Below, piece by piece: positions 9,575 to 18,609 of a DNA stretch of 64,000 nt. The translations under genes and the position numbers were made by a program. Under the pieces are notes generated by a model. The model was not told the origin of the DNA, searched no databases, and saw only the letters and a program-made list of their open reading frames with translations. Every line of letters starts with the position of its first letter. Within the stretch, counting starts at the first letter, position 1. Origin of the DNA: JAWKOK01 sp963765875 (GTDB lineage Bacteria; Chloroflexota; Anaerolineae; Caldilineales; Caldilineaceae); NCBI GenBank assembly GCA_963765875.1, contig CAVXYK010000019.1, positions 1 to 64,000 of the forward strand. Reading direction: 5' to 3'.

Positions 9575-10058
9575 GACCAATGCAAACGATGCCGTTGTGA
9601 TTGAACGTACTTTCGACGCCCCTCAAGACCTCATCTGGCGGATGTGGACGCAGCCGGAGGATTTCGCAAGCTGGTATGGCCCCATGGGCATGACGATACC
9701 TGTTGCCGACATGGACCTGCGTGTTGGCGGCAAACGCTTCATCTGCATGGCATCGCCGGATGGGAGCATGAAGATGTGGACAACCGGCGAGTTCACGGCT
9801 ATCGACCCGACCACGCGCCTCTCCTACACCGAGAGCATGTCGGATGAAGAGGGTAATGTGCTTTCGCCTTCCGCCATGGGCATGCCGAAGGGCCATCCTG
9901 AAACAACTGAGGTTACCGTCCAACTGGAGGAATTGGATGGACGTACGAAGATGGTGATGACCCATGCCGGTATTCCTGCCGACTCGCCTGGGGCCGGTGG
10001 TTGGAACCAGGCGTTTGACAAGCTGGCAAGTCACGTCAAGGCTGTCCTCAATGACTAG
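9567..10058 (+). CDS. SRPBCC/AHSA1 domain protein
   Basis: 163-residue START-like (Bet v1) fold protein of the activator-of-Hsp90 ATPase homologue 1 family, with a deep hydrophobic cavity. Visible motifs: ERTFDAPQDLIWRMWTQPE, FASWYGPMGMT and MVMTHAGIPADSPGAGGWNQAFDKL. Cytoplasmic. The ATG at 9567 overlaps the arsR gene by 8 bases, so the two are translated together. Ligand unknown. Confidence 0.88.
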   Translation: MSETNANDAVVIERTFDAPQDLIWRMWTQPEDFASWYGPMGMTIPVADMDLRVGGKRFICMASPDGSMKMWTTGEFTAIDPTTRLSYTESMSDEEGNVLSPSAMGMPKGHPETTEVTVQLEELDGRTKMVMTHAGIPADSPGAGGWNQAFDKLASHVKAVLND

Positions 10059-10133
10059 TAGTCGGCATCGAACATTTTGGTGTGAGGGGAGTGACCTTCA
10101 CCACTCCCCGTCTGTCTGTGAGGAAATCGGCCG

Positions 10134-10595
10134 CTACTCGCCGCCGAAATGGGATTTGCGCTGTACCATGTAGAGATGCTCGCAGGCTAGAACAGTGGCG
10201 CCATCCTGATTGAAGACCTCAACCAGTTCAACCATAAAGCCGTGATCCTCGCGCTTGTGATGAGCGCGCGTCTCCTTGATAGTCGCGCGTACGCGAAGGG
10301 TGTCACCGATAAAGACCGGGCGAATGAAGCGTACGCGGTCGTAGCCATAGGAGAAGGCGGCCGGGTTGATGTCCTCGGCCGTCATACCCACGCCGATGCT
10401 CAAGATCAACGTGCCATGGGCGATCCGCCGCTCGAATTCCTGGGTCTTGACCCACTCTTTGTCCATGTGGTGGGGAAAAAAATCACCGGTCTGGCCAGCA
10501 TGGATCACGATGTCCGTCTCTGTGATCGTGCGCCCCATGGTCTCTCGGAATGCGCCGATCTCATAGTCCTCCAAATAGATAGTCTCAACTTTCAT
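10134..10595 (-). CDS. MaoC-like enoyl-CoA hydratase (hot-dog fold)
   Basis: 153-residue single hot-dog protein of the MaoC/R-hydratase family, expected to add water to enoyl-CoA or related CoA thioesters. The hydratase-2 signature is recognisable: DIVIHAGQTGDFFPHHMD and RRIAHGTLILSIGVGM (catalytic Asp and His region). The ATG at 10595 overlaps the end of the iclR gene by 11 bases, so both form one operon. Across the divergent spacer is a CoA-transferase gene, suggesting one CoA-thioester pathway. Confidence 0.88.
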   Translation of the reverse strand: MKVETIYLEDYEIGAFRETMGRTITETDIVIHAGQTGDFFPHHMDKEWVKTQEFERRIAHGTLILSIGVGMTAEDINPAAFSYGYDRVRFIRPVFIGDTLRVRATIKETRAHHKREDHGFMVELVEVFNQDGATVLACEHLYMVQRKSHFGGE

Positions 10596-11373
10596 GTTGT
10601 ATCCCCAATTCTTCTGTGATCTGATGGGCGCAGGCTTGCAGCGCATTGATGATGGTCGTGCCGTCGGTCGGTGCGGTGAGCGACGTCAGTGCGGCCACGG
10701 CCAATGCCGCTGACAATCCGGCCTTCGGATTGCCGACCAGCACCGCATAGTCACGTACGCCGACGTGTGTCTCGTCTTCGACCATGGAAAACCCTTGTGC
10801 CTGAATGCGTTCGATCCATTCAGTGAAGAGCGCTCGCTCAGAGGCGTCCATGGCCTGATAGGTCGCATCATTGGCTAGAAAGGCCTGGAGGCTCTCAGCC
10901 TCCATTTGCGCCAGCAGCAGCCTGCCGGAAACCGTGGTCACCGGTGCAGAGCGGCCGCCCACGTCGATAGAGAGACGGATGTGGGTGGGGCTCAGCGCCT
11001 GACGCAGAACCACCAGACTGCCCCCGCGCAGGATGCTGAGATGGCACGACTCACGCAATGTTTCCGCCAGATGGATCATCGGCTGTTCTGCCGCTTGGAT
11101 CAGCGTCTGCAAGGGCGGATGCTGATGGGCCAGCTCGTAGAGCTTCAGCGAGAGGCGGTAGTTGCCCGAGTGCTCCTCACGCCGGATGTAGCCGCGGCTC
11201 TCAAGTGCACTGAGCACGCGAAAGATCTCGTTGGTGCTGCGATCTAAGCGGTTGGCAAGTTGCGTCAACGTCATTGGCGTCGACGAGCCGGCCAACGCTT
11301 CCAGGACGTCGAAACCCTTTTCCAACGCGGGCACACGGTATTGGGTCTGTGATTTTTTGGTCCTTGTTGCCAT
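10585..11373 (-). CDS. IclR family transcriptional regulator
   Basis: 262 residues: N-terminal winged helix (PALEKGFDVLEALAGSSTPMTLTQLANRLDRSTNEIFRVLSAL) and C-terminal effector domain (SCHLSILRGGSLVVLRQ, GRLLLAQM). It is divergent from the binding-protein-like/CoA-transferase pair and upstream of maoC, so it probably controls both directions from the 296-base spacer. In that spacer the motif GGACAAAA occurs in inverted orientation (11464-11471 and 11611-11618), a weak candidate operator pair. Confidence 0.9.
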   Translation of the reverse strand: MATRTKKSQTQYRVPALEKGFDVLEALAGSSTPMTLTQLANRLDRSTNEIFRVLSALESRGYIRREEHSGNYRLSLKLYELAHQHPPLQTLIQAAEQPMIHLAETLRESCHLSILRGGSLVVLRQALSPTHIRLSIDVGGRSAPVTTVSGRLLLAQMEAESLQAFLANDATYQAMDASERALFTEWIERIQAQGFSMVEDETHVGVRDYAVLVGNPKAGLSAALAVAALTSLTAPTDGTTIINALQACAHQITEELGIQHES

Positions 11374-11669
11374 GGGCAGCGTTGCCTCAGTTGCAGTCAG
11401 TCTCTTCGTCTCGTGGAATCAATACCGGTACAATCTCTCTCTTCGTCGGGACACAGGGTCAGTTTTGTCCTTTTCTTGATGGATCATCATTCTATGTGCC
11501 GGCCAAAGCGGCAACTGTTCTGTAGTTGGCGGCGCCATGTTTGACAGCATGACCAGTAGCCCGTATCATACAAAAAATTATTTTATATGTAAAAACACGG
11601 GACAAAAACGGAGAACTCCATGATACTCAATTCTTTCCGATTGGGTGCGAATAGTGGAAGGACGAGGCG

Positions 11670-12836
11670 ATGACTATGGCGACTGAACCGATTGTACTGC
11701 GCGGCATCACCTGGAACCACAGCCGCGGCTATCTGCCCATGGTCGCCACGGCCCAGCGTTATGAGGAGACCCACCCCGGCGTCACCATCACGTGGGAGAA
11801 GCGCTCCCTGCAAGCCTTTGCCGACCATCCCATCCAGGAGCTGACCGAGCAGTACGATCTGCTGGTCATCGACCATCCATGGGCCGGATTCGCGGCCTCA
11901 AGTGGCGTCTTGCTCTCATTTCAAGATCATCTGCCTGCAACCTATATGGACGATCAAGCAGCCAACAGCGTGGGCAAATCCCATCGTAGCTACGACTTTG
12001 ACGGCTATCACTGCGCGCTGGCCATCGATGCCGCCACGCCGGTAGCAAGCTATCGGCCCGACCTGCTGGAAGATGCCGGGCTAGATGTGCCCCAGACCTG
12101 GGACGATCTGCTTGCGCTGACCCGTCGTGGATTAGTGGCCATGCCGGGCATCCCGCTGGATACGCTCATGAACTTCTACATGATCTGCTCGACCCACGGT
12201 CAAGGACCCTTTGTAGACGACGAATGGGTAGTGAGTGACGACATGGGTGTTCTGGCCTTGGAGATGTTGCGCGAACTGGCGTCACTCTGCACGCCGGAGA
12301 TCTTCGACTGGAATCCCATCGCTGTCTATGACGCGCTCTCCAGCCGGGATGACCTGGCCTACTGCCCCTTCGCCTACGGCTACTCCAACTATTCGCGGCC
12401 CGGCTATGCCAAGCATCTGCTCCACTTCACCGACATGGTAGCCATCGGCGAGTATGGACGCTGCATCACCACGCTGGGTGGAACAGGGATCGCCATTGCC
12501 GCCACCTGCAAGCACTTGGATGTGGCACTCGACTACGCCCGCTACGTCGCCGACCCAGCATGTCAACGTACGCTCTACGTCGAGAACAGCGGCCAGCCCG
12601 CCCACCGTCAAGCCTGGCTGGACGCCGAAGCTAATCAGCGAACGGCGGGCTTTTTCAGCAACACGCTGCCGGCCCTGGATCGGGCCTATCTGCGCCCGCG
12701 CTACGCCGGCTACCTGCATTTCCAGGATCATGCCGGCGCGCCGGTACAGGACTACGTGCGCAACGGCGGGGATGCCAGGGCTGTATTGCGCGAGTTGGAG
12801 CGGCTCGTGGATGAATCCAAAGCGCAAGTCTCATAA
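11670..12836 (+). CDS. Solute-binding-protein homologue lacking a signal peptide
   Basis: 388-residue protein with the fold signature of family 1 solute-binding proteins (ITWNHSRGYLPMVATAQRYEETHPGVTITWEKRS, then a PDLLEDAGLDVPQTWDDLLAL segment). Unlike the two sugar-binding lipoproteins in this window it has no signal peptide or lipobox, and no permease genes are next to it. It should therefore stay in the cytoplasm. It precedes the CaiB-type CoA-transferase by 45 bases. It may sense or hold the substrate of that pathway; this is inference. A missing signal peptide due to misplaced start is unlikely because homology begins at residue 8. Confidence 0.75.
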   Translation: MTMATEPIVLRGITWNHSRGYLPMVATAQRYEETHPGVTITWEKRSLQAFADHPIQELTEQYDLLVIDHPWAGFAASSGVLLSFQDHLPATYMDDQAANSVGKSHRSYDFDGYHCALAIDAATPVASYRPDLLEDAGLDVPQTWDDLLALTRRGLVAMPGIPLDTLMNFYMICSTHGQGPFVDDEWVVSDDMGVLALEMLRELASLCTPEIFDWNPIAVYDALSSRDDLAYCPFAYGYSNYSRPGYAKHLLHFTDMVAIGEYGRCITTLGGTGIAIAATCKHLDVALDYARYVADPACQRTLYVENSGQPAHRQAWLDAEANQRTAGFFSNTLPALDRAYLRPRYAGYLHFQDHAGAPVQDYVRNGGDARAVLRELERLVDESKAQVS

Positions 12837-12881
12837 TCGCAAGACGACCCGCCAAATTACAGAATAGACAAGGAAAAACAT

Positions 12882-14045
12882 ATGCGACCCCTAGAAGGTC
12901 TGTTGGTACTTGATTTCAGCCAGTTTCTGGCCGGTCCGTCCGCGGCGCTCCGTCTTGCCGATCTGGGCGCACGCGTCATCAAGATCGAGCGGCCCGACGT
13001 CGGAGATCTGAGTCGCCGGCTCTACAACAATGAACTGGAATTGGATGGCGACAGCACGCTTTTCCACTCCATCAACCGCAACAAGCAGAGTTTCGCAGCC
13101 AATCTCAAGGATCCAGAAGATCTGGCCAAAGTCCGGACGCTGGTCGCCCAGGCCGATGTGATGATCCAGAACTTCCGCCCAGGCGTGATCGAACGGCTGG
13201 GACTCGACTATGAGACGGTAAGAGAGCTCAACCCGAAGCTTGTCTACGGCCAGGTCACCGGCTATGGGCAGGAGGGCCCGTGGCGCAACAAACCGGGCCA
13301 AGATCTGCTGGCCCAATCCATCTCCGGCCTGGCCTGGCTCAACGGCAACGCCGATCAGCCGCCGACGCCCTTTGGCCTTTCTGTGGCTGACATGTACGCT
13401 GGCGCGCACTTGGTGCAGGGCATTCTGGCCTGCCTGGTTCGCCGAGGCGTTACCGGCGAGGGCGGCATGGTCGAGGTCAGCCTGCTTGAATCGGTGCTCG
13501 ATCTGCAGTTTGAAGTGCTGACGACCCATCTGAATGACGGCGGGCAGATGCCCAATCGCAGCGCCATCAATAACGCCAATGCCTATCTGGCAGCGCCATA
13601 TGGCATCTATGCCACGTCGGATGGCTTCATCGCGCTTTCCATGGGCTCGATTATCCAACTGGGTGACCTGCTCGCCTGCCCTGAACTCCTGGCCTTTGAA
13701 GACGAGAAGAGCTGGTTTGCAAAACGCGACGAGATCAAGCAGATCCTGGTCGACCACATGCAGACCCAGACGACGGCCCATTGGCTGTCGATCCTGGAAC
13801 CGGCCGACTACTGGTGCGCCCAGGTTTACAACTGGCCGGAACTGATGGCGCATGACGGCTTCAAAGCGGTTGACATGGTGCAGACAGTGCTGCGCAACGG
13901 AACGATTCGCATGGAGACGACACGCTGTCCCATCCGTGTTGACGGCGAAGTGCTGAAGGCGCCCCAGGGTGCACCGCGCGTCGGCGAGCAGACCCAGTTG
14001 GTGGCCCAGGAATACGGTTTAGTGTCAGAAGACCCGGACGACTAG
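12882..14045 (+). CDS. CaiB/BaiF family (class III) CoA-transferase
   Basis: 387 residues, transferring CoA between acids. The fold signature is intact: LEGLLVLDFSQFLAGPSAALRLADLGARVIKIE, then NRNKQSFAANLKDPE, IQNFRPGVIERLGL and YGQVTGYGQEGPW. The catalytic aspartate of the family is at D170 (LSVADMYAG), matching Asp169 of formyl-CoA transferase. ATG at 12882 has AAGGA seven bases upstream. With MaoC and IclR nearby it suggests activation and hydration of an organic acid as CoA ester. Confidence 0.92.
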   Translation: MRPLEGLLVLDFSQFLAGPSAALRLADLGARVIKIERPDVGDLSRRLYNNELELDGDSTLFHSINRNKQSFAANLKDPEDLAKVRTLVAQADVMIQNFRPGVIERLGLDYETVRELNPKLVYGQVTGYGQEGPWRNKPGQDLLAQSISGLAWLNGNADQPPTPFGLSVADMYAGAHLVQGILACLVRRGVTGEGGMVEVSLLESVLDLQFEVLTTHLNDGGQMPNRSAINNANAYLAAPYGIYATSDGFIALSMGSIIQLGDLLACPELLAFEDEKSWFAKRDEIKQILVDHMQTQTTAHWLSILEPADYWCAQVYNWPELMAHDGFKAVDMVQTVLRNGTIRMETTRCPIRVDGEVLKAPQGAPRVGEQTQLVAQEYGLVSEDPDD

Positions 14046-14104
14046 GTGTGGCGCTTGCGCCATTGCTTCGTTGGCACTCTGCACCCGTTTCATAAAAAAG
14101 AGTA

Positions 14105-14230
14105 GGTCCACTGCAGAATGGGATCTTGACACGAATTTACGCGAATTAGCACGAATCTTCTCTCTGGGGCGACGACACAATTCGTGTAAATTCGTGACCA
14201 TTCGTGTCAAGAAAAGGCTTTTTGCAGCAG
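14105..14230. repeat. Dispersed palindromic repeat (GCAGTGGA/cacgaa family)
   Basis: CCACTGCA at the left and CTTTTTGCAGCAGAG at the right enclose a perfect 12-bp inverted repeat CTTGACACGAAT (14125-14136 and 14200-14211). Related ends and cores are found elsewhere in the window, e.g. 32835-32937 and 45780-45830. Confidence 0.6.
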
Positions 14231-14274
14231 AGTCAAGAATGCGTTGCCAAACAAGGCGCCCAGATATGCCGATG

Positions 14275-14283
14275 TGGTATAAT
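14275..14283 (+). promoter_or_regulatory. Extended -10 promoter element
   Basis: TGGTATAAT is a consensus extended -10 box, 47 bases before the small membrane-protein gene. No good -35 box is at the right distance, as expected for extended -10 promoters. Confidence 0.5.
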
Positions 14284-14330
14284 GGCGCTGATTTTAACCA
14301 TTTCCTACCTTCAAAACTTGGAGAAACAAA

Positions 14331-14717
14331 ATGAATCGTCCTTTCGCCGTTACCTTGCTGGCAATCGTTGCCGTCATTGCCGGCCTCATCGCTGTGATGG
14401 ATACGCTGCGTTACTTGGGTCTGCTGCCGGTTGCAGCGCTGGGTGAGCTGAACTTCTTTGGCACCAACATCTTCGGCGCAATCTTGGCCGGCATCGTTGC
14501 CCTGATCTGGTTCTCAGTGGCTCGTCAGTTGTGGAATCTGGATGCGCAGGGCTGGCTCTTTGTTGTCATAATTGCCATTTTTAACCTGATCGTAGCCGGC
14601 GTGCAGATCATCAGCGGCACGCCCATTCAGGCGCTGGGACTCTCCGTCGGGATCAGCGCAATAGCGCTAATTCTGGCGCTGCTGCCTGGAACCAAGGCTG
14701 CATTCGGCCAGAAATAG
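14331..14717 (+). CDS. Small four-helix membrane protein, hypothetical
   Basis: 128 residues with four predicted membrane spans (about 5-27, 44-64, 75-95 and 100-122) and short loops, no conserved motif that I recognise. The start ATG at 14331 has TTGGAGA seven bases upstream. It is a single-gene unit: extended -10 promoter upstream and a strong intrinsic terminator directly after. Codon use is like its neighbours. Function unknown. Confidence 0.75.
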   Translation: MNRPFAVTLLAIVAVIAGLIAVMDTLRYLGLLPVAALGELNFFGTNIFGAILAGIVALIWFSVARQLWNLDAQGWLFVVIIAIFNLIVAGVQIISGTPIQALGLSVGISAIALILALLPGTKAAFGQK

Positions 14718-14734
14718 TCGCACTGCCGTACCTC

Positions 14735-14776
14735 AAAAAGGTCCTCGTCTGTACCATACAGGCGGGGACCTTTTTT
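14735..14776 (+). terminator. Intrinsic terminator
   Basis: Arms AAAAGGTCC (14736-14744) and GGACCTTTT (14766-14774) with further inner pairing, followed by a run of six T. Ends the small membrane-protein transcript. Confidence 0.85.
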
Positions 14777-14820
14777 GTGTGTGAGGTATTCTATCCATCC
14801 ACGCCAAGGAGGCGAGCAGA

Positions 14821-15603
14821 ATGGAACAGACGTCCGACCCAAAACGTGTTCTGGTGACAGGGTCCACAGGGGCCATCGGTGTGCCGCTCTGCCAATATTT
14901 ACAGCAGCGAGGCCATCTCGTACGCGGCTTTGCCCGTCGTTCTTCGACAGGGCTGGAGGACTACGTCATGGGCGATCTCAATGACCGAGACAAGGTTCGT
15001 ACGGCCGCCGAGGGCATGGATATGATAGTCCATCTGGGCGCCTATCCGAATCCAGCCGATTTTGTCGATGTGCTCCTGCAGCCGAACATCGTCGGGACCT
15101 ATAACATTTGTGAGGCTGCGGTCGAGTTTGGCGTGCAACGACTTGTGCTTGCCAGTAGCGTGCAGGCCATCACCGGCCATCTATATCCGGGAAGCGCCTA
15201 CATTGAAGAACGTGCGGTCACGGTCGAAGACGGCCCGGCGCCGAATAATCACTACGCCCTGACCAAGGCGTGGGCCGAGACTGCCGGCGAGATGTACGCA
15301 CGCGTCCACAACCTCTCTGTGATCAGCGTACGCATCGGCTGGCTGCCGCGCAATATCGAAGAGGCAAACGTGCTGCGGTCCAGGCCCATTGGCCCCGACA
15401 TTTTCTTCAGCCACGACGATTCCAACCGTTTCCACACCTGCTGCGTCGAGTCGCCGAATCCAGCACCGGGTCAGTCTGTGATACTGCATGCCACGAGCAT
15501 ACCGGCCAGTTTTGAGCGCATGGAACTTGAATCGGCACGACGGATTATCGGTTACAAACCCCAAGATGTGTGGCCGCAAGGACTGCCATTCGATGTCGAG
15601 TAA
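14821..15603 (+). CDS. NAD-dependent epimerase/dehydratase, uronate-dehydrogenase-like
   Basis: 260-residue extended short-chain dehydrogenase. Rossmann motif VTGSTGAIG at residues 12-20, GDLN, then SSVQAI and the catalytic YALTK with Ser upstream. Length and segments such as LASSVQAITGH and RIGWLPRN fit the uronate dehydrogenase-like branch, which oxidises aldohexuronates to aldarolactones. AAGGAGG precedes the ATG at 14821. The assignment to uronate is inference; other sugar substrates are possible. Confidence 0.8.
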   Translation: MEQTSDPKRVLVTGSTGAIGVPLCQYLQQRGHLVRGFARRSSTGLEDYVMGDLNDRDKVRTAAEGMDMIVHLGAYPNPADFVDVLLQPNIVGTYNICEAAVEFGVQRLVLASSVQAITGHLYPGSAYIEERAVTVEDGPAPNNHYALTKAWAETAGEMYARVHNLSVISVRIGWLPRNIEEANVLRSRPIGPDIFFSHDDSNRFHTCCVESPNPAPGQSVILHATSIPASFERMELESARRIIGYKPQDVWPQGLPFDVE

Positions 15604-15611
15604 TCAAGTCT

Positions 15612-15720
15612 CAGTACTTCTCGATTTGTCATTCTGAGCGGCTGAACCGGAGAACTCTCTCTCTGGTGAGTCGTCAGCGAAGAATCTCGCGTTACTTAGA
15701 ATCGTGAACTGCTAAAACTG
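15612..15720. repeat. MITE-like repeat (CAGTAGTTCACGATTTG ends)
   Basis: Left end CAGTACTTCTCGATTTG, core GTCATTCTGAGCGG ... GCGAAGAATCTCG, right end AATCGTGAACTGCT. Same architecture as copies at 24150-24272, 29876-29980, 32940-33052 and 62276-62376. Confidence 0.7.
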
Positions 15721-15900
15721 ATTGACCGGCAAGCTGAACGTTTCCCGCGGTGTCTTTGGCTGCAACAGTGTCCCGGAGTTCTGCTCGAACCAATTTCGCA
15801 CAGCGCTGAAACATTTCTGTTTCGTCTGTCGTTATCCAGGCTAGCGCTTGAACACTCATTTTTCTGCATGACCCTAAACAAAATCGGAGTCAACAAAACG

Positions 15901-17125
15901 ATGTCCAGAAATAGACAAACCTACATTTTCGGCCTGCTGATCGCGACAACAGCGCTCTTGCTATCCGCCTGTATCGCGCCGATCCTACCGGCAGACTCGG
16001 GCGAACAGATGCCTGATGCCGCTGCCTCTTCAGAACTGACCGTTGAACAACTCGGCAACGCAACCTACAGCGGCATCTATGATGAGCCGGTCACGCTGAC
16101 CGATGGCCTCTACGAGGGCGAACCCTTCGTCGAAGGCGGCGCAGCCCGCCCGACAGTCCAGTTGATCGAAGAGACGATCCTCTATGGCGACCTGAACGGC
16201 GACGGCGTGGCGGATGCCGCGATGATACTGGTCGAAAACTCGGGCGGCAGCGGCGTCTTCAACTACGTCGGCGCTCAGGTCAACCAAGATGGTCAGCCGG
16301 TCGACGCAGGAATAGTTCTGCTCGGCGATCGCACCCAGATCCAGTCGGCTGTCATTGAAGAGGGTCAGCTTGTTATCGACATGGTGACCCAGGGTCCGGA
16401 AGATGCCATGTGCTGTCCCACGCTCAAGCTACGCCGCGAGCTATGCTGTGCAGGACGGGGCGTTGGTTGAGGTCGGTTCTGAAGAGATGGGCACGGTCTC
16501 GCTGGACGATCTGATGGGCACCAGCTGGGTGTTGACCCAGTTGGCCCCAGACCAGCCGCCGGCGCCGGATACCGAGATCACGGCCTCCTTTGCCGATGGA
16601 ATGATCAGCGGTTCGGCGGGCTGCAACAATTACAATGCCGCCGTCAGCAGCGAAGGTGGCCAGACGTTGACCGTCGGCCCGGCAGCCTCCACCATGATGG
16701 CCTGTCCTGATCCTGCCATGGCTCAGGAAACAGCCTATTTGACGGCATTGCAGGGCGCAACCCAGTGGAGCTACGTTATCGGCCAGTTGGTTATCTCCTA
16801 CATGGGCGAGGACGGCTCTTTCGGAACGCTCTACTTCGCTTCAGCAGATGGTGAAATGGACGACAGCGCTGCGAGTCAAGAGGGGATGAGCATTATTAAC
16901 GTCACCTATGCCTGTGCTGACGACGTGACCATCGAAGCCGTCTTCGACAATGATGTTCGGACGGCGACAGTGACGCTGCCGGATGGTACGCTTGAACTGC
17001 CCCAGGTTGAGTCGGCTTCGGGTGCAAAATACAGCGACGGCACGACCACCTTCTGGACCAAGGGCGATGAGGCATTTGTCCAGGTCAATGACGAGACCGT
17101 GATCAGCGACTGCTTGGCTCAATAG
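15901..17125 (+). CDS. META- and MliC-domain lipoprotein (frameshifted)
   Basis: Exported lipoprotein: signal peptide with lipobox LLLSAC at residues 16-21. A first soluble region (YGDLNGDGVADAAMILVENSGG) is followed by a META/HslJ domain (LMGTSWVLTQLAP, GSAGCNNYNA, TMMACPD) and a C-terminal domain like MliC, the c-type lysozyme inhibitor (YACADDVTIEAVF, SASGAKYSDGTTTFWTKGDEAF). The frame breaks at 16436-16438: one extra G in GCGAG; without it the protein reads LRRSYAVQDGAL, as in relatives. The role is probably envelope protection. Followed by a 23-bp hairpin. Confidence 0.82.
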
Positions 17126-17150
17126 CCAATTGCTTGGCTTGTTGACCACT

Positions 17151-17204
17151 GAACACAAAGAGGCCGCAGAAAGGGTTGAATCTTTCTGCGGCCTCTTTGT
17201 GTTC
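17151..17204. terminator. 23-bp perfect hairpin between convergent genes
   Basis: Perfect inverted repeat (17151-17173 and 17182-17204, loop of 8) starting GAACACAAAGAGGCC. It lies between the converging lipoprotein and M42 peptidase genes. The lack of a flanking T-run makes it an unusual terminator; bidirectional termination is inferred. Confidence 0.65.
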
Positions 17205-17233
17205 AAAACCGTACCTACAATTGTGGACTTTTC

Positions 17234-18292
17234 CTACGGCGTGAAGTCCTCATTGCCGGTCAGCGCGGACACAAACTCGGCGATCAATTCTGCCGCCTTG
17301 TCGACGTCATCCAACGCGATGGTCTCGACCGCACTGTGCATGTAGCGGTTGGGAATGCTGATCAGGCCAGTCGCAATGCCTGCTCGTGTCAGTTGGATGG
17401 CGTTGGCATCGGTGGGCGTGCCCCGGTTGTGTGCCGTCACCTGAACCGGAATATCGGCCCCGCTAGCGGCCTCGATCATGCGGTCGAAAACGGTTGGATT
17501 GACGTTGGGCCCACGTTCAACCACGGGACCGCCGCCTAGTTTCACATCGCCGTTCTGGCGCTTGTCGATGGTCGGGCAATCGGTGGCATGGGTCACATCC
17601 ACGGCAATGCCGACATGGGGATCGATGCCATGGGTGCTCGTCTTGGCCCCGCGCAGCCCGATCTCTTCCTGAACCGTCGAGACAGCGTAGAGGGCGACGT
17701 TGAGTCCCTTGGCTTTGGCCCGGCGCAACGCCTCGATCACAACCCAGGCACCCGTCTTGTTGTCCATGCCCGGCGAGTTTGCCAGACCGTTGCGCAGCTC
17801 CTGATAGCCCAATTCTAGTGTGACCGGGTCGCCAATCATGACAAGATCGGCGGCATCCTCTTTATCTTTGGCCCCGATGTCGAGCCAGAGATCTTCTAGC
17901 TTGACCACCTGCTTACGCTCTTCCGGATTGAGCAAATGGATGGGCTTGCGTGCAATCACGGCAGCTATCGGGCCGCCCTTGGTCCAGATGGTCATGCGCT
18001 GACCGATTAGCTGTTGCGGATCCCAGCCGCCGACGGGCAATGTGTAGATGAAGCCGTCCTCGTCAATGTGGGTCACCACGAGACCAATCTGATCCGCGTG
18101 CCCGGCCAGCACCACGCGCACAGGCGCATCCACATTGACGCCCACGATCACACTTCCGTGGACGTCAGTGGCTACACTATCGGCGAAATCACTTACATAC
18201 GCACGCACGACCTTCTGTACCGGCTCCTCATAGCCGGATGGACTCGGCGCCGTCAACATTGCCTTCAAGAATTCATGTGCCTTGGCTTCCAT
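17234..18292 (-). CDS. M42 family metallopeptidase (deblocking aminopeptidase / glucanase-like)
   Basis: 352-residue cytoplasmic di-zinc aminopeptidase of the M42 (FrvX/YsdC) family. Metal ligands are visible: VLAGHADQIG (His), SPGMDNKTGAW (Asp), VQEEIGLRGA (catalytic Glu pair), AVDVTHATD (Asp) and the C-terminal MHSAVE (His). These enzymes form tetrahedral dodecamers and trim peptides. ATG at 18292 follows AAAGGATATCG. Single-gene unit, convergent with the META lipoprotein. Confidence 0.93.
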   Translation of the reverse strand: MEAKAHEFLKAMLTAPSPSGYEEPVQKVVRAYVSDFADSVATDVHGSVIVGVNVDAPVRVVLAGHADQIGLVVTHIDEDGFIYTLPVGGWDPQQLIGQRMTIWTKGGPIAAVIARKPIHLLNPEERKQVVKLEDLWLDIGAKDKEDAADLVMIGDPVTLELGYQELRNGLANSPGMDNKTGAWVVIEALRRAKAKGLNVALYAVSTVQEEIGLRGAKTSTHGIDPHVGIAVDVTHATDCPTIDKRQNGDVKLGGGPVVERGPNVNPTVFDRMIEAASGADIPVQVTAHNRGTPTDANAIQLTRAGIATGLISIPNRYMHSAVETIALDDVDKAAELIAEFVSALTGNEDFTP

Positions 18293-18609
18293 GCAATCGA
18301 TATCCTTTCATCAATGGTCCTTTTGCAGAGACAAGCGTTTTCGGATCTATCCACCCATTGTACAACAGACCGGCTGTCTGTCTCCATAAAACCTACCCAA
18401 CTGACCCGTTGAATCCATACTGCCTTTGTGATAACATAGTGAAAAAAATCACAATTTGGTTAATTGACGCTGTTTGAAAACCATGCTGACACAAATGTGT
18501 GGCTTTTCCAGCAGCTTCTTAGGCTGATTTGTGGAGGTAGTGAGTAGCTCCCTAGTGCATCTTGCGGACAGTTTGTTCGGGATGTCTTTTTCAAGAAAGG
18601 ATCGAACCC
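18293..18609. other. Divergent intergenic region
   Basis: Separates the M42 peptidase (minus) from the flavodoxin (plus). It holds TTGTGAT (18426-18432) and ATCACAA (18448-18454) in inverted orientation, a loose dyad of CRP type with a longer spacer than usual. No gene seen. Confidence 0.4.

Noticed and set aside
11670..12836. Treating this gene as part of a sugar importer
   Set aside because: No signal peptide and no permease or ATPase genes nearby, and the partner is a CoA-transferase.
12891..13853. Long minus-strand frame of 320 codons opposite the CoA-transferase gene
   Set aside because: Shadow of a GC-rich gene; the plus-strand CaiB family match is unambiguous.
18426..18454. CRP-like dyad before the flavodoxin gene
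   Set aside because: Half-sites are 15 bases apart rather than 6, so not a convincing CRP/FNR site.
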